A DNA stretch of 64,000 nt from Leishmania infantum JPCM5 (GCF_000002875.2 NC_009403.2:2501-66500), one strand, 5' to 3'; shown: positions 51,194 to 63,300, counted from the first letter of the stretch. Numbers and translations: made by a program. The notes: generated by a model from the sequence alone, not told the origin.

Positions 51194-54100
51194 CCTTTCG
51201 TTGCGGTTGTGAATATGTGGCTTCGCTGGTGTATACTGAAACAAGTGAATAAGAAATATGGGCAAAGAGTGGTAAGCGGAAGTGAAGGGAAAAATAGAAG
51301 AAGCGGAAAGGAGCTGTATGTGTTGGGGCAGGTCATGCGTAGCGACGGTCGTGGGTGAGTGAGTGGGGTGAGTGGGATTAGCGGGCCGGTCAATGGGCCA
51401 GAAAGCGATAGAATAGCAGAGGAGAGTGATTCTAAAGAAGAGTGTACCTAACGAGGTGATAAAGCGGGGGAGAATGAAGCAGCACGTATGTGTCGTGATG
51501 AGCACTTGCCGGCTACACTGCACAGCTGCCTCCGAAGAAAAAAAAGAAGGAGCGGTAATGAAGCGGAGTCTCCAGCACTTATGGCAGAGACGAAACACCG
51601 GCCATCAGTTCTGCCAAAGAGGTGAAGGTGAAGAGCAACGTGTTGACCCTCCCGATGCTTGAACGCAATTATGTTTCCAATTGTTTCCTTTGAGATCCCT
51701 TTTTTCTCTATAGGCATGTATGTGCGAATCCTTCTCAAGTTCGCCGCATACCTCGCAGAGGCACGGCACACGCTCAGCTTTAGAGAATCCGTTTGGTGTG
51801 AGCAAGCGCTCGGCGCGATCTCAACGACATCAAGTAGTCAAGCGAACGCACATGCACACACGCCGGAAGTTGAACAAAACTGCACTTCCTGGCAAGTAAA
51901 GCTCGACAGGGGGGGAGGCAGAGACTTGATACAGACCATCGCTGTAGTTTTCAGCGGATGCTGGCGCGTGACCCTTTCCTGCAGGCATCTATATCTCTCG
52001 CCTTGTGCACACACCATGCGAAGAGAAGACGACTTGTTGCAGCAGAGCAAGAACGTAAGCAAAAAAAAAATAACAATTCAACAGAGAGCAGTGCAGAATG
52101 GAGTGCAGGAAGGAACAAAAAGATCCGAGAGAGAGAGGGCTGCGGAGGCGTCGCGCGGGGGAGTAATGCGGACGTAGAGACGGACAGAGGTGAGCGCATG
52201 TCATCACAGGCAACCAAAAAGCAAAGAACACACATGCACGCCCTGTGCATAAACCACGATGCAATTGGTAAAAACAGAGGAGGGAGAAGAAGCGGTTTTT
52301 GCGAGGAAGTGCACTTTTCCCGGCGCATCCTCCGCCATACAGCACGAGCTCCACTCCACCCTACCCCTCACAGCCTGCCACAGGCCCCCATTCCGCGCGG
52401 TGCGAAGCAGCGCTAGAAGCGCATTACAGCAATGCGCCGACACAGTCATCGGAGCGCCGTCTCTGCCTCAAACTCTGCCCACCCGCCCACCAAGTAGGCT
52501 GCCTCACAGTCGCTTCCCATTGTGCTGCTCGCCACCCGGCGCATCACCCTCCGGGTGGCACACAAGCGCCCCACCCCACCAGCAGGGCAGTGAGGGCCGG
52601 GCGAAATACGCTCGAGTCACGCTCACACTCTAGCCATCATATGGATGGCACAAATATGCTCACAATCACAGGTCGCTCCGGCGCAGCGCCATCCAGCACC
52701 CCGGCCGCCGACATCAGTAGCGATAAGTCGCTCTGACCTCCCACACGCCGTAGGTGCCTGGCCCTATCAGCAGCAGAAGTGCCTCGGCACTGGCGGGGGA
52801 CAGGGGCGGGCGGCTGCTCGGCATTCCCACAGAGTGGGGGTACTGGACCGCGGATACCACGCACTGAGGCGTTCCCTAACACCGCTATCGGGGCTGCTTA
52901 AAGGTACAGATAAAACAAAGAAAATTGGGGTGCGCTGGAAAGTATCTTGCGGGTGCGTTCACGTGCAGCAGCCTACTCTACCCCTCTCCCTCATCCCACG
53001 CGCTCGCACTCCACACTGCCGCCCCTATGTATATAATGGAAAGAGCAGGTAAGCAGAAGACGGTCTCTCTATCGTGCAGCATTCGCCTCGCCTCCCCCCT
53101 CTCCGATGCTGCAAAGAAAGCAGCGCCATGGCGAAAGAGCGGCAACGAGGCAGATGGCGCTGTCGAACTGCTGCGTCGAGCTTGAGTGAGAGAATGAAAA
53201 TAAAAAACGCCTGTGTACCTGCCGCACAAGACGCGTCAGCCGTTCACACGCACGGCAGTGGTCACTGCAAGCTCCTTTCCATGTGTCGACGCACTCGAGC
53301 GCGAGGAGACGTCTTTGCAGTTTCTGTGCAGGTGAGCAGGCATGCGTTTTTCCTCTTCTCCCCATTTCTTTATTTTGTCTTGCAAGCTCTGATTACTGTG
53401 TGTCTGCCTGGCTTGCATGGAAAGGACAAAGCCACGAGTGAGAAGAAAGCAAGAGGGACGTAAACCGTGAAGGCGGTGATGGAGGCGCTTGATGCGAACG
53501 CTGTGGAAACGCTTCCTTCATTCGTTTTTGTGCGAGCATGAGTCAATTTGTTGGTGGTGGTAGGGGGTGCATTGTCATCTCTGGTGAGACTATCGAAAAA
53601 GATGAGAGCAAAGGGCCCGAAAACAAGAGGAAGCACCGGCGCAAAGCAAAGCGCTGCGCTGATGCAGCGGTGCAGAGGGCGAGTAATACAGAGAGAGCGC
53701 ACGCATCCAATCTAAAAGGCCCGGAGAGGGGTGACGGGGAAGGCGGTAGAGGAAATGCCGGTGGGCAAAAATCAATCAACAGCAGAAAAGGTACTAGCGC
53801 GCCTGCCAGTATCTGCCGCTGCATGCTAATGAGTTTGTGTGTGCGTGTGTGCCTCCTGGTGACTGCGGGACACGTATACCTATGTGTGTACCAGTGGCAC
53901 ACGCATACAGAGCGGGAGGCGTCCTCTCTCAACTCCCACCCTCGCAGCTATTCTTATGCGGCAAGGCTGAGAGGAAACAGAAAAGGAAGAGAGGGCACAA
54001 AGGATGGCAGCAGCAATAAGAAGAGACAGGGAAATGGCGACGCCCTTGCGTAGATAAAGTGCAAGCAGATACACATATATGTCAGTGCACGTCAACTGTG

Positions 54101-55338
54101 ATACAGCAGAGCCACACAGAATACTTATGGTTTCACTTGCTTTTCCTTTTGACGTGTGAGCGCGTCTCTTCATTGAGGCTCCGGGTGTTGCCGTGGACGG
54201 GCATGAGAAGGACGGAAATGAAGTCGGTGCAGGCGTGTGGGATGGGTTCGATAGATCACAAGTGGAGTGCGTTGTGTGAAGAGACGCCGCCGTTGTCGAG
54301 TCCTTTGATGCACACAATTTCGACATGACAAAGAAGCACGAAGAGAAGCGTGTGGGCAAGACGAGGAAGCCTTGGAAGTGTTCGGCACAGCATGTCATGC
54401 GCACATTTCGCAATCGAAGAGGGGGAGGGGATGAGAATAGCTCATGGCCTACTCCATTTTCCGTGCGTTCCAGCCAATGACGAGAGGCGGCGATGGTAAA
54501 ACTCAGGGTTGAAAGAAGGGGGTACTGCAACTGGAGGGCAGAGCGCTTTTCACCAGTTCAGCGGGCATAGGCACGCCATGCGGACTCAGCTGACGACATG
54601 GACACACCTCCCCCATAAGAGACCGAGCGACTGCGCGTTGCTCGCGTCTTCCCGGATCCACACCACACCTATGAACACTGTAGAAGATACAGTGGCACGT
54701 GTTTATGGGAAACACATATGCGTGGATGCATCCCACCAACAGCAACGCATAACGACACGTGTGTCTGTGTGTCCCTGTGTGCCTGTGTGGAAGTGCCTTC
54801 CATATCTTCCTTTCGTCGCTATTCCTTAAACGGGCCAAAAGCCCATCATTAATAAAAAAACAGTAAGAGAAACAACCCCCACAGCCGTTCTCCCTTTTCC
54901 TTCATTGGTTTTCCATCCTCTGTATCGGAAATGCACCCCATCAGGCGAGCGCCTTTGTGAGCTTGCGCACCGTGAGAGAGATGCACCAGAGGCGACCACA
55001 AAGCCCCCACCCCAAAAAAAAAAAAAAAACAGAGACAGCGACACTTTAGAAAAGTAAGAGCGCAAGAAACAACACGCGCTGCCAAAGATCGCACACAGAG
55101 ACACCGACATACACGCGTAGGTGGATGCGTATGATCTATTTCCTAGTTCCGCCGATATACGTGTGTGGTCTTCGTACTTGACTACGCACGTTCTTCACTT
55201 TTTTAGAAATTATGGTTTCTCTCCTACCTAAAACTAGCCCATGACTCGATGATCACATCGACAAGATGCACGCTATCACTTTCATATTCTTCCCAGCTCT
55301 AGTGGGCAACACCACGCCCACCACCGGCCTTCTGCCCG

Positions 55339-55373
<35 letters not shown>

Positions 55374-55778
55374 GCGTTCCTTGTCTTTCTTTGGCACATC
55401 CTTTTCGTCTGGATGTTTCACATACCCTCGATTTCCCTCACACACGCACACGCACGTGGAAAGAGGCCAAGCAGCAGCAGTGCAATGGGGATGGCAGTGC
55501 CGCGCCTTGGCCCGCCAAGTTCATACATATCTCACACCCGAGAATGCCTGACGAAAAGAAGCACACAGACAACGGCACAAGAAGAGGCACAAAACACTAG
55601 AGAAGAAAGCACAGGGAGCACACATCAGGTTAGTCCGGATTACAACCCGAGATAAGCACAACAAAAGTGAACACCAGAAGAAAAGCGTCGTCAGTCGCCC
55701 TAGCCCCTCACCTCATTCTCCATACTATAAGGATAGAGAGAGGGGGGAGATTAACGCACGTCTCACTGCTCTCACTCC
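51194..55778. other. Very long intergenic region (4.6 kb) between carrier copies, holds SIDER-like copy B
   Basis: No credible gene is seen. It contains SIDER-like copy B (52314-52893), an A16 run at 55014-55029 (T16 on the sense strand) and a (TG)n run at 55344-55372. Long minus-strand frames such as 53880-54530 lack domains. It would comprise the 5' UTR of carrier copy 1 and a long 3' UTR of carrier copy 2. Confidence 0.55.
52314..52893 (-). mobile_element. SIDER-like short retroposon, copy B
   Basis: About 580 bp is nearly identical to copies A and C over the full length, in the same orientation, with an A-rich end (GGGAAAAG on the minus strand) at the low-coordinate side. The 11-bp GGGACAGGGGC unit occurs once here and twice in A and C, which accounts for most of the length difference. 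It sits 1.1 kb upstream of the start of carrier copy 1. Confidence 0.7.
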
Positions 55779-56732
55779 TTAATTCTTCGCGGCGCGAGCA
55801 CTGATGTAGTACGGCTTGATAGCATCAACGCCGGACAGCACCAGCGCACCAGCGACACCACGCAGAATGTTCGCGCCAGCACCGCGGAACAGCGAAGCCG
55901 CGCCCTCGTTCTTCACGCACTGCATAAAGCACTCGAACGAGTTGCGGTAGTTCTTGCCGGTGCCGGACGTCATCATCATGCGACGGCGCACGGTGTCCAG
56001 CGGGTATGAGATCAGGCCAGACACGATAGTCACAATCCAGCCCAGCATGAAGTTCACAATGAAGTTGTCCACCGGCAGCATCGGCTGCAGCGTGTCGTAC
56101 AGGCCAAAGTAGAAGCCGCGGTACGCGACAATGCCCACGCATGACACGCAGAAGCCGCGGTACAGACCTACCAGGCCGTCGGTCTTGAACGTCTTGATGT
56201 AGCAGTCCACCATGCCGCTGTACTGGCGCTCGCCTCCCTTCTTCGCAGACTTCGTGTCGTTCGCGAGGCGGGTACGCACGTAGTCCAGCGAGTACACGAA
56301 GCACAGCGACACAGCGCCGGCGAGACCGCCGGACGCCATGTTGCCCATGAACCACTTCATGTAGCCGTCACGGTCCTTCTTGTAGTTGAACATACGCTTG
56401 AACTGGTCCTTGAAGGCGAAGTTCAGCGCCTGCGTCGGGAAGTAGCGGATCACGTTCGACAGGTTGCCGCGCCACAGCGCGTACAAGCCCTCCGTCTTCA
56501 CCGTGCGCGTCAGGCAGTTCATCACGCCGCTGTACGGGCGGTCGAGCGTGCCCTGCTTGATCATCTCACCCTGGTTCTGCACCAGCAGCTTCACACGTTC
56601 GATCGGCGCCGCAGCCGTCTTGGCAGCGCCAGCGGCAACACCGCTGATCATGAACTCCTCCCAGAAGCCGAGCTTCGGCATATCCTGGCGCGCCTTCCTC
56701 GGAGCCGCCGCAGAGTTATTGTTGGCAGACAT
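55779..56732 (-). CDS. AAC: Mitochondrial ADP/ATP carrier (copy 2)
   Basis: The 317-residue protein is identical to carrier copy 1. All reading frames across the gene also give identical translations, so the nucleotide sequences must be the same or nearly so. Identity begins 16 bp downstream of the stop and ends exactly at the ATG, and the flanks on both sides differ. RRRMMM and the three carrier repeats are intact. The frame is open upstream and would give an Arg/Phe-rich N-terminal extension ([20 protein letters not shown]). Copy 1 shows nothing similar, so the MSANNN start is preferred. Direct SIDER-like repeats lie on either side of this copy (B and C). Confidence 0.97.
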   Translation of the reverse strand: MSANNNSAAAPRKARQDMPKLGFWEEFMISGVAAGAAKTAAAPIERVKLLVQNQGEMIKQGTLDRPYSGVMNCLTRTVKTEGLYALWRGNLSNVIRYFPTQALNFAFKDQFKRMFNYKKDRDGYMKWFMGNMASGGLAGAVSLCFVYSLDYVRTRLANDTKSAKKGGERQYSGMVDCYIKTFKTDGLVGLYRGFCVSCVGIVAYRGFYFGLYDTLQPMLPVDNFIVNFMLGWIVTIVSGLISYPLDTVRRRMMMTSGTGKNYRNSFECFMQCVKNEGAASLFRGAGANILRGVAGALVLSGVDAIKPYYISARAAKN

Positions 56733-58140
56733 GCTTGATACAAAACGGAAAGAGCCTTGAAGTGCAAAGGGCGATTGAAGAGACGGAAGATGTCGAGCAG
56801 ATCTGGGAAAAAGACGGAGTAAAGGAAACATTTTGGAAAGTACGAAAGGATGGCGTCGTGGCGTCGAGTGCAGACTGCAGCCCCCCGCCCGCATCACACT
56901 CCTGCCCACCTGCCGTGGCAGCAGCGTGCCGCAAGAAAGCCTCCAAAAGAGGATATGGTGCTTACATTCGGCAACCAGCGTATCACGGCTGACACTTCTC
57001 TCGCTACCTCGTCACGTTGCAGAGACTAGGCGTTTTCCTTTCTGGCGACCATATTACGGCGCAGCAAGCAGGGCCCGCTTTGTTTGAGCGTGTGGCTCTT
57101 TCAAGCAACGGCCACTGCACTCGTATATGCTTGGTATCGATTCGGAAAACAGAAGTCTGTAGCAGACAGACGCGACCCACAATAAAGGACAGCAATCCTT
57201 GGCCGGTTCTGTAAACACACGCTAGAGCAACAGATAGTCTAGTGAGTGCAGCACTGCAGTACAAGAAAAAACGTACAGGTGAAACAGACGTAAAGACGAG
57301 ACCGCAGCACAAGCCATTGAGCGCCAGGCTCAAAGAAAACTCACACTGTCTTTTTCTTTCTTTTCGGCGCGCCCATCCTCCGCCATACAGCACGAGCTCC
57401 ACTCCACCCTACCCCTCACAGCCTGCCACAGGCCCCCATTCCGCGCGGTGCGAAGCAGCGCTAGAAGCGCATTACAGCAATGCGCCGACACAGTCATCGG
57501 AGCGCCGTCTCTGCCTCAAACTCTGCCCACCCGCCCACCAAGCAGGCTGCCTCACAGTCGCTTCCCATTGTGCTGCTCGCCACCCGGCGCATCACCCTCC
57601 GGGTGGCACACAAGCGCCCTCGCTAGCAGGGCAGTGAGGGCCGGGCGAAATACGCTCGAGTCACGCTCACACTCTAGCCATCATATGGATGGCACAAATA
57701 TGCTCACAATCACAGGTCGCTCCGGCGCAGCGCCATCCAGCACCCCGGCCGCCGACATCAGTAGCGATAAGTCGCTCTGACCTCCCACACGCCGTAGGTG
57801 CCTGGCCCTATCAGCAGCAGAAGTGCCTCGGCACTGGCGGGGGACAGGGGCGGGGGACAGGGGCGGGCGGCTGCTCGGCATTCCCACAGAGTGGGGGTAC
57901 TGGACCGCGGATACCACGCACTGAGGCGTTCCCCCTTATCGGGGACAAACTAATACTGCAACAAAAAGAAGGTCATTGATGCATTAATCACCATTCGACG
58001 AGGGGTTTGTCTGCACAGTTGTGACGTTCAACAACCGCACCACCTCGTCCCTTCGCTCTCATCGCACTGTCGCGCCTCCCTTCATACCAGGCTGTGAGTG
58101 CAGCGGAGAAACTACGCCTCTCCGCTAAATTGCGACGTGC
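56733..58140. other. Intergenic region holding SIDER-like copy C
   Basis: Apart from repeat C (57351-57944) no credible gene is seen. The repeat ends about 200 bp from the stop codon of the prenyl-synthase fusion gene, so it lies in that gene's probable 3' UTR. Confidence 0.6.
57351..57944 (-). mobile_element. SIDER-like short retroposon, copy C
   Basis: About 594 bp is nearly identical to copies A and B. The minus-strand 3' end is A-rich (CCGAAAAGAAAGAAAAAG). A small deletion/replacement is present where A and B read CCCCACCCCACCAGC and C reads CCTCGCTAGC. The 11-bp unit is present twice. The position in the presumed 3' UTR of the gene at 58141-60369 fits the known preference of SIDER2 elements. 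Confidence 0.7.
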
Positions 58141-60369
58141 TCAGTACGTGCGCTCCACAAGAAAAGAGCAGAATGTGCGCATCAGCAGCTTCGGAAAGGA
58201 GTCCTCGAGTAGCGGGTCCAGGGCGTTCCACATCTCCTGAAGGCGGTGGCGCGCAATCAGAAAGCACTCCGATGTAGCGTCAACTTTCATGATGAGTTCC
58301 ACTGCCTGTAGGATGTCTGCCGCTTCCTTTGTCGGCTTCCGCAGAATTGCCCAGAGTGTCTGCCGGTCCACGGCCTCAAGACGGCCCATCGCGATGGCGA
58401 TAGGGTATGTAATCTTACCGTCCTTGATGTCTTCCGCTTCCTCCTTCAGATTTCCTTCAAAGCCGCGGATGTTTAGCGCGTCGTCCACGATCTGGAATGC
58501 GAGACCCAGCGCGAGGCCGAACCTCTCCACAGCCTCCGACAAAACCGTAGGCGCCTCACAGAGCACACACGCCATGGAGCAGAGCGCTCCTACTGCACCG
58601 CCCGTTTTGTATGTGTGAATCGCATCGAGCGCATCGAACAGCGTGCTCGCATCGCCGGTCTCTACGACTTTAGGCATCAGGTAGTCGAGGCGGTAGATAT
58701 CCAAGCCTTGGCCCGCGTGCCCAGCGAGCAGCACGTCGAAGTACAGCTGGTAGATGCGGCTGGCCTTCTCCGGCGGGAGGTCCTGGATGCGGGCGGCACG
58801 TGGCCCCATAAAGTAGCAAGCACTGCCAGCGTTGATGGCCGTCGGGACGCCGTACTCCACGTGCACACACTTGCCGCCGCGGCGCACCACGGAGTTGTCC
58901 TGAATGTCGTCGATGATCAGCGACCCCACGTGCAGCAGCTCGGCTACCGCAATGTAGCGGCGGCAGTCGAAGTACTGACGAGACAACGCATTGCAGCAGC
59001 TCACGAGGATCAGGCTGCGCCACGACTTGCCGCCACGGTCGATGATGGAGCGCACAGGCCGGAACAGAGTTTCACAGATCTTGTCCGCAGGCGCCCCTCG
59101 ATTCATCGCATAGCGCCCCAGTACATTCTCAGACACCCAAGAATCAGACGCGGTCAGCGGATAAATCTCCTCGAGCGCGCCATGCACATACGACCCAACG
59201 TACTTCAGCAGCTCCGACGTGTTGTTATACGGTGAGGCTTTCTTCTTGTGCTCAAAGAAGCCACGCAACGTCACGGCGTCTCCGCCGCACACGCCACTGC
59301 CCTCCACGACACCCTCGTAGAATCCTGCACCGCCAACCAGAACTGTGCCGATCTCCTGCGCAGCAAAGGCCGTGTGCATCGTCACGTCCAGTCCCATCGA
59401 CGCCGAGCATAGGCGAAACTCAGACGGATACTGCATGAACGTAACAAGGCTTGACCACGTCTTATTCGTCTCTATGATTACATCGTCGTGGTAATGGCGA
59501 CTGCCATCCGCTCGCGTCTCCACGGCAGCTCTCTCTCCCGCCTCAGATTCATTGTTACCTGCAATGTGGAAAATGCTCAATTGCGACATGTTCGAGGCAT
59601 GAAGAGACAGCCACGACCAACTGTACTTGGCCTCCTTATCGACTTCAGAGGTAGACCCCCCCAGCTCACGGTCATACCACCCCAAACCCGTCACCTCGCG
59701 CTTCACACCCTTCACCACAACATACCCCGTCACACTCATCGACGGGAAGTAGTAGTAGTACATGCCGTTCACACGGCCATCCTTTCCATGCAACACTGGC
59801 TGCTGCTGCGTCTCCAAGCACACCTCCACGTACACCTCATCCGCCGCGTTCGTCATTGAGAAAGTATAGCGCCGCGCTGATCCCTCTTGTGCGATCCGCA
59901 TCACGCAGCTGTCGTCCAGTGCGATGCTAAAGGGCTGCTGTGTGTAAACCGCCTTCCCCTTCAGGAGACGATCTGGGCGCGGCACACGCCCCTTGTTGAG
60001 AAGCTCCAGTAGCGCGACCTCCACGTGCTCCAACTTCCGACCCATAACTGCCGGATCAAGGCGAAGCTTCAGCTGGTCGATTGACTCGGGGTCGAGCGCG
60101 CTATCCGCATAGCATTTCATGTTTTCCAAGTCAATAAGGGCCCACACGCAAGCGTCGTAGTACTTCGTAGTGGCTGTCGGACAGTTGTCCCCAGCCTGCC
60201 TGAAGAAGGAAGCAAAAAACGCCAGGGACGAGTCGTCCTCACCCTTTACTGTGAGGTGCGCATTGGCATACCACCACTGCAGCGTAGACGCGCTGATAAG
60301 CTGATCATACACCTCGGCATCTGGTACTGTTCCCCTCGGTGGGAAGTGCTGGGGCCAATCCTCGCTCAT
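58141..60369 (-). CDS. CrtC/AttH-like domain fused to class III prenyl diphosphate synthase
   Basis: This 742-residue protein joins two enzymes. Residues ~30-365 match the CrtC (hydroxyneurosporene synthase)/AttH lipocalin-like family. There is an LQWWYANAHLT start, FFASFFRQ, then VTGLGWYDRELGGS (226-239) and YSWSWLSLHASN. Residues ~410-742 are a trans-prenyl diphosphate synthase close to eukaryotic GGPP synthases. It shows GGKSWR (446-451), the first Asp-rich motif DDIQD (487-491) in LHVGSLIIDDIQDNS with RR at 497-498, GQGLDIY (554-560) and the second motif DDALN (629-633), then DGKITYP. Small residues before the first Asp motif suggest a product longer than FPP. The coupled reaction is unknown. 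It may make a polyprenyl diphosphate and hydrate or cyclise it. The start is MSEDWPQ; the frame beyond has only a TTG. Confidence 0.9.
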   Translation of the reverse strand: MSEDWPQHFPPRGTVPDAEVYDQLISASTLQWWYANAHLTVKGEDDSSLAFFASFFRQAGDNCPTATTKYYDACVWALIDLENMKCYADSALDPESIDQLKLRLDPAVMGRKLEHVEVALLELLNKGRVPRPDRLLKGKAVYTQQPFSIALDDSCVMRIAQEGSARRYTFSMTNAADEVYVEVCLETQQQPVLHGKDGRVNGMYYYYFPSMSVTGYVVVKGVKREVTGLGWYDRELGGSTSEVDKEAKYSWSWLSLHASNMSQLSIFHIAGNNESEAGERAAVETRADGSRHYHDDVIIETNKTWSSLVTFMQYPSEFRLCSASMGLDVTMHTAFAAQEIGTVLVGGAGFYEGVVEGSGVCGGDAVTLRGFFEHKKKASPYNNTSELLKYVGSYVHGALEEIYPLTASDSWVSENVLGRYAMNRGAPADKICETLFRPVRSIIDRGGKSWRSLILVSCCNALSRQYFDCRRYIAVAELLHVGSLIIDDIQDNSVVRRGGKCVHVEYGVPTAINAGSACYFMGPRAARIQDLPPEKASRIYQLYFDVLLAGHAGQGLDIYRLDYLMPKVVETGDASTLFDALDAIHTYKTGGAVGALCSMACVLCEAPTVLSEAVERFGLALGLAFQIVDDALNIRGFEGNLKEEAEDIKDGKITYPIAIAMGRLEAVDRQTLWAILRKPTKEAADILQAVELIMKVDATSECFLIARHRLQEMWNALDPLLEDSFPKLLMRTFCSFLVERTY

Positions 60370-63300
60370 GTGCAATGCGCAAATATGCAAATTAGTGTTT
60401 GCAGTTCTTTTCCTAGCCGAGATAAAACCCACAGCGTCGCGCAAGCGGTACAGAACGTGTGCAGCAATAATTACCGTTGAAGATCAGCTTGGTGTCCGGG
60501 ACAGCGAAAATTCGGTTAAGCGAAATCTCAATGTTGAAGGCAACTTTACTACTCAGATGCTTGCGACACCTGGCCCAGAATAAATGAAAGGACATGAGGA
60601 TAGGTGTAGGCGGAGAGTATCATACTATTATGAGAGGAATTCAACACGATGAGCACATCAGCGCATCGCTTGTCCTGTACATAGCGAACAGGAACGGCAA
60701 AAGATGCTGGTGACATAGGCCCAGTAGTATTTTTTACCATTCCACTCAGTGCTCTGGAGCATGACACAAGCAATCGCTTGAATTTTTTTTTGGCGGATCA
60801 GCTCACAGTCGAAAAAGGGGGCTTTGCAATCCTTGTGATAACATACGCGGAGCGCAGGGATTAAAAGCCATGAAGGTTATACAATGACATTTTCGCTTGC
60901 TTATTTCTCTAGAACGCGACAGTATATATATATATATACATACATGTACTCGTCGGTGCCTCCGCCTCGACAATTAAAACATAAAACTCGGTAGAAATGG
61001 CACGAGCATCACATGTGAACAATGCAGTAGCCAATAGTCGGGCGCTGGAAGCAAAAGAAAATGTGTTTATAGGGTCAAAGACTATCTTTCGTAAGCATGC
61101 GCAACGTGGAGTACTGCAGAGATGCCACCTACTGCCCCTGTGTAGTACAAAAACCGAGACTGCGCTGAGATGCTGCAGCCGAAATTTATCATTTTTTCCC
61201 GACAAAAAGGGTACAAAGAAAAAAAAGCTGTAAGATGAGTCAGGCAACCATAAAATTGTAAGAGAGACCCCTCAGGCTGGGGAAAAGATTGTTTTCAGCG
61301 TCGCTGGAACATGTAAACATTGAAAGCAAGAGCATCGCATGAAATACTATCAGAACTTATATAATCCGTAAACTCAGCACACAGCCCCATTTGTATGCAA
61401 GCTGAGACACTATCTAAAGGATGGAAAGGTCTTTTTTTTTGGCTTTTTCATTGAATGGCCATATTTAGATGGAGACGCCAACTGGGTTCTCAAGAAGCCC
61501 GTGCCTTCTTCGATTAGTTGGCGCAGAGATCCGGCATTTAGAAGCAAAGGTTACACCCGGCCTCGTCCCCGACATTAAACCACCGACACATCCTCACACT
61601 CCCATGCTGTAACGAAATTCAGAATGTCCTATTATGAAAGTGACTTGAAACCACTCGAAAAAGGGTAAATGTAGCTTTTTGCTGCCCCTTTCACACACGA
61701 AGCAATATTTTTTATAAAATGCAACAGCGCGATAGTTTCAAAAATTCCTCCAGGAGAAGCCCCAGTGTATAATCAATTTCGTAAGCAAAAGAAGCAAAAA
61801 AAAAACTGCTTTGTTCTCTACCAGTCGCACAGGTCTCTGCGCTGACGTGGAGAAGTAGGCCATTAACGTGTGATCAGGAACTGAGAAACAGATTCGAAGT
61901 CGAAAAGGCAGGTGACCTGAACGCTTGTGCGTCTCGCGTTTTCGTTGGTTGTTAAGACTCATATATTAAAAGCGCGAAAAAAAAGCGTGGTTCGTCGTGC
62001 TTCTAGAGTCGCGAGCACACGCACGCCGTCAGTGGAAAAGAAAAGGAAAATATGCGTAAACAAAAATGTTTGCATGTCCTCAACCAGCAGTTCAGCTGTG
62101 TACAACTGAAAAACAAGTTTCACATATCCTTCAACGTCTCCACTGTCGGTGAATAAAGCTCACTGCATCCCCTTTTTCGGAACACGAAAAGCCTTGAAAA
62201 TGAACCGAGAAATGCGATTATTATTCACCTGACAAGAAAAAAAAACTGAAAGCACAGAAACAGGTCGCAGTCCAAACGCTTAGAGTGTAGATACAAGTGT
62301 ATTTTTCACATTTGCTGCAAGCCGTTATTTTTTTTTTTTGCGCCCACAATGAGCCGCCACGCAATTCTTTACATCACGCAAAAGACGGTCAAGCACATTA
62401 TGCTGCCGAGAAATAGGAAAAACATTACTCGTGTCTACAAATGAGTTTGACAATGGTGACCATTTGCGCCAACCGCTTATCCTGTAGCGCTGAAATAGAG
62501 AAAGGGGCACCGTGTCTGAACCAGTCGCTTTGCTAGTTAACGACTCAAACTAAAATGGGCGATTTTCTCCCATTCATGGGAGGCTTCCGCCACAGCAAAA
62601 CTCATGAGTAATGGAGACAATAAATCATTGGAGTCTGAGTATTAACTCAACCAAGATCTGTGCACACTTAGTCTCCAGTGCAGCTGGCTCGAGCTTCGTT
62701 CTCAAGGTCTTTTTCGAACCGCTTTATGTGCTCCCATTCAACGCAAAAAAAAAACACGAAAGGGGGGAAAAGGTGAACGGAGAAGTTAGGATTGTCCTCC
62801 TTTCTTGAAGAAAACAAAATCAAAATGGAGCATCATAGATGAGCTTGACTTTCCGCTGAGTTCACAACTGTGATAGGTCGCCTTTGCTCTCCTGGACACT
62901 TCGTCGTTTCGCCATCTCGATGCTAGAACGATCTCTCTAAGCCTCAGATGACTGTGGTTTCGCGCTTTCCGATAAGCAGCGCCGAGGTGCAAGCTCATTA
63001 TTCAGCTGACACTCATACAATAAACCCAGCAGGCGCAACGCTGTCGGTCTCGCTCTCTACTTTCTTAGCCAGTAGTGAAAAAAGAAAAAAAAAACTGTAC
63101 AGACTTCTAACATGAAGAGACAGATTGGATTTGGGCTTCCGTTAAATGTCCCCGCAGAAGAACACAGAGCAAGGGGGTCTTGCCGTAAGTGGAACGCACC
63201 ACCCTACCTCGCGTGCTCATGTCATTCGTTAAGCATCCAGGGCGAAGGAGCCAGTGAAAACAAAAGCAGGCTTGCCAGCAATTGCGGTGCGCTTGTGCAG

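Noticed and set aside
53880..54530. 216-codon minus-strand frame between the carrier copies
   Set aside because: It has a hydrophobic C-terminal half and no recognisable domain. I judged it chance, but with low certainty.
56733..56909. Alternative upstream start of carrier copy 2 giving an Arg/Phe-rich presequence
   Set aside because: The extension is absent from copy 1, and ADP/ATP carriers in most eukaryotes do not need a cleaved presequence.
60549..60773. 74-codon minus-strand frame upstream of the fusion gene
   Set aside because: It is short, in the AT-rich block, and shows no similarity I can recognise.
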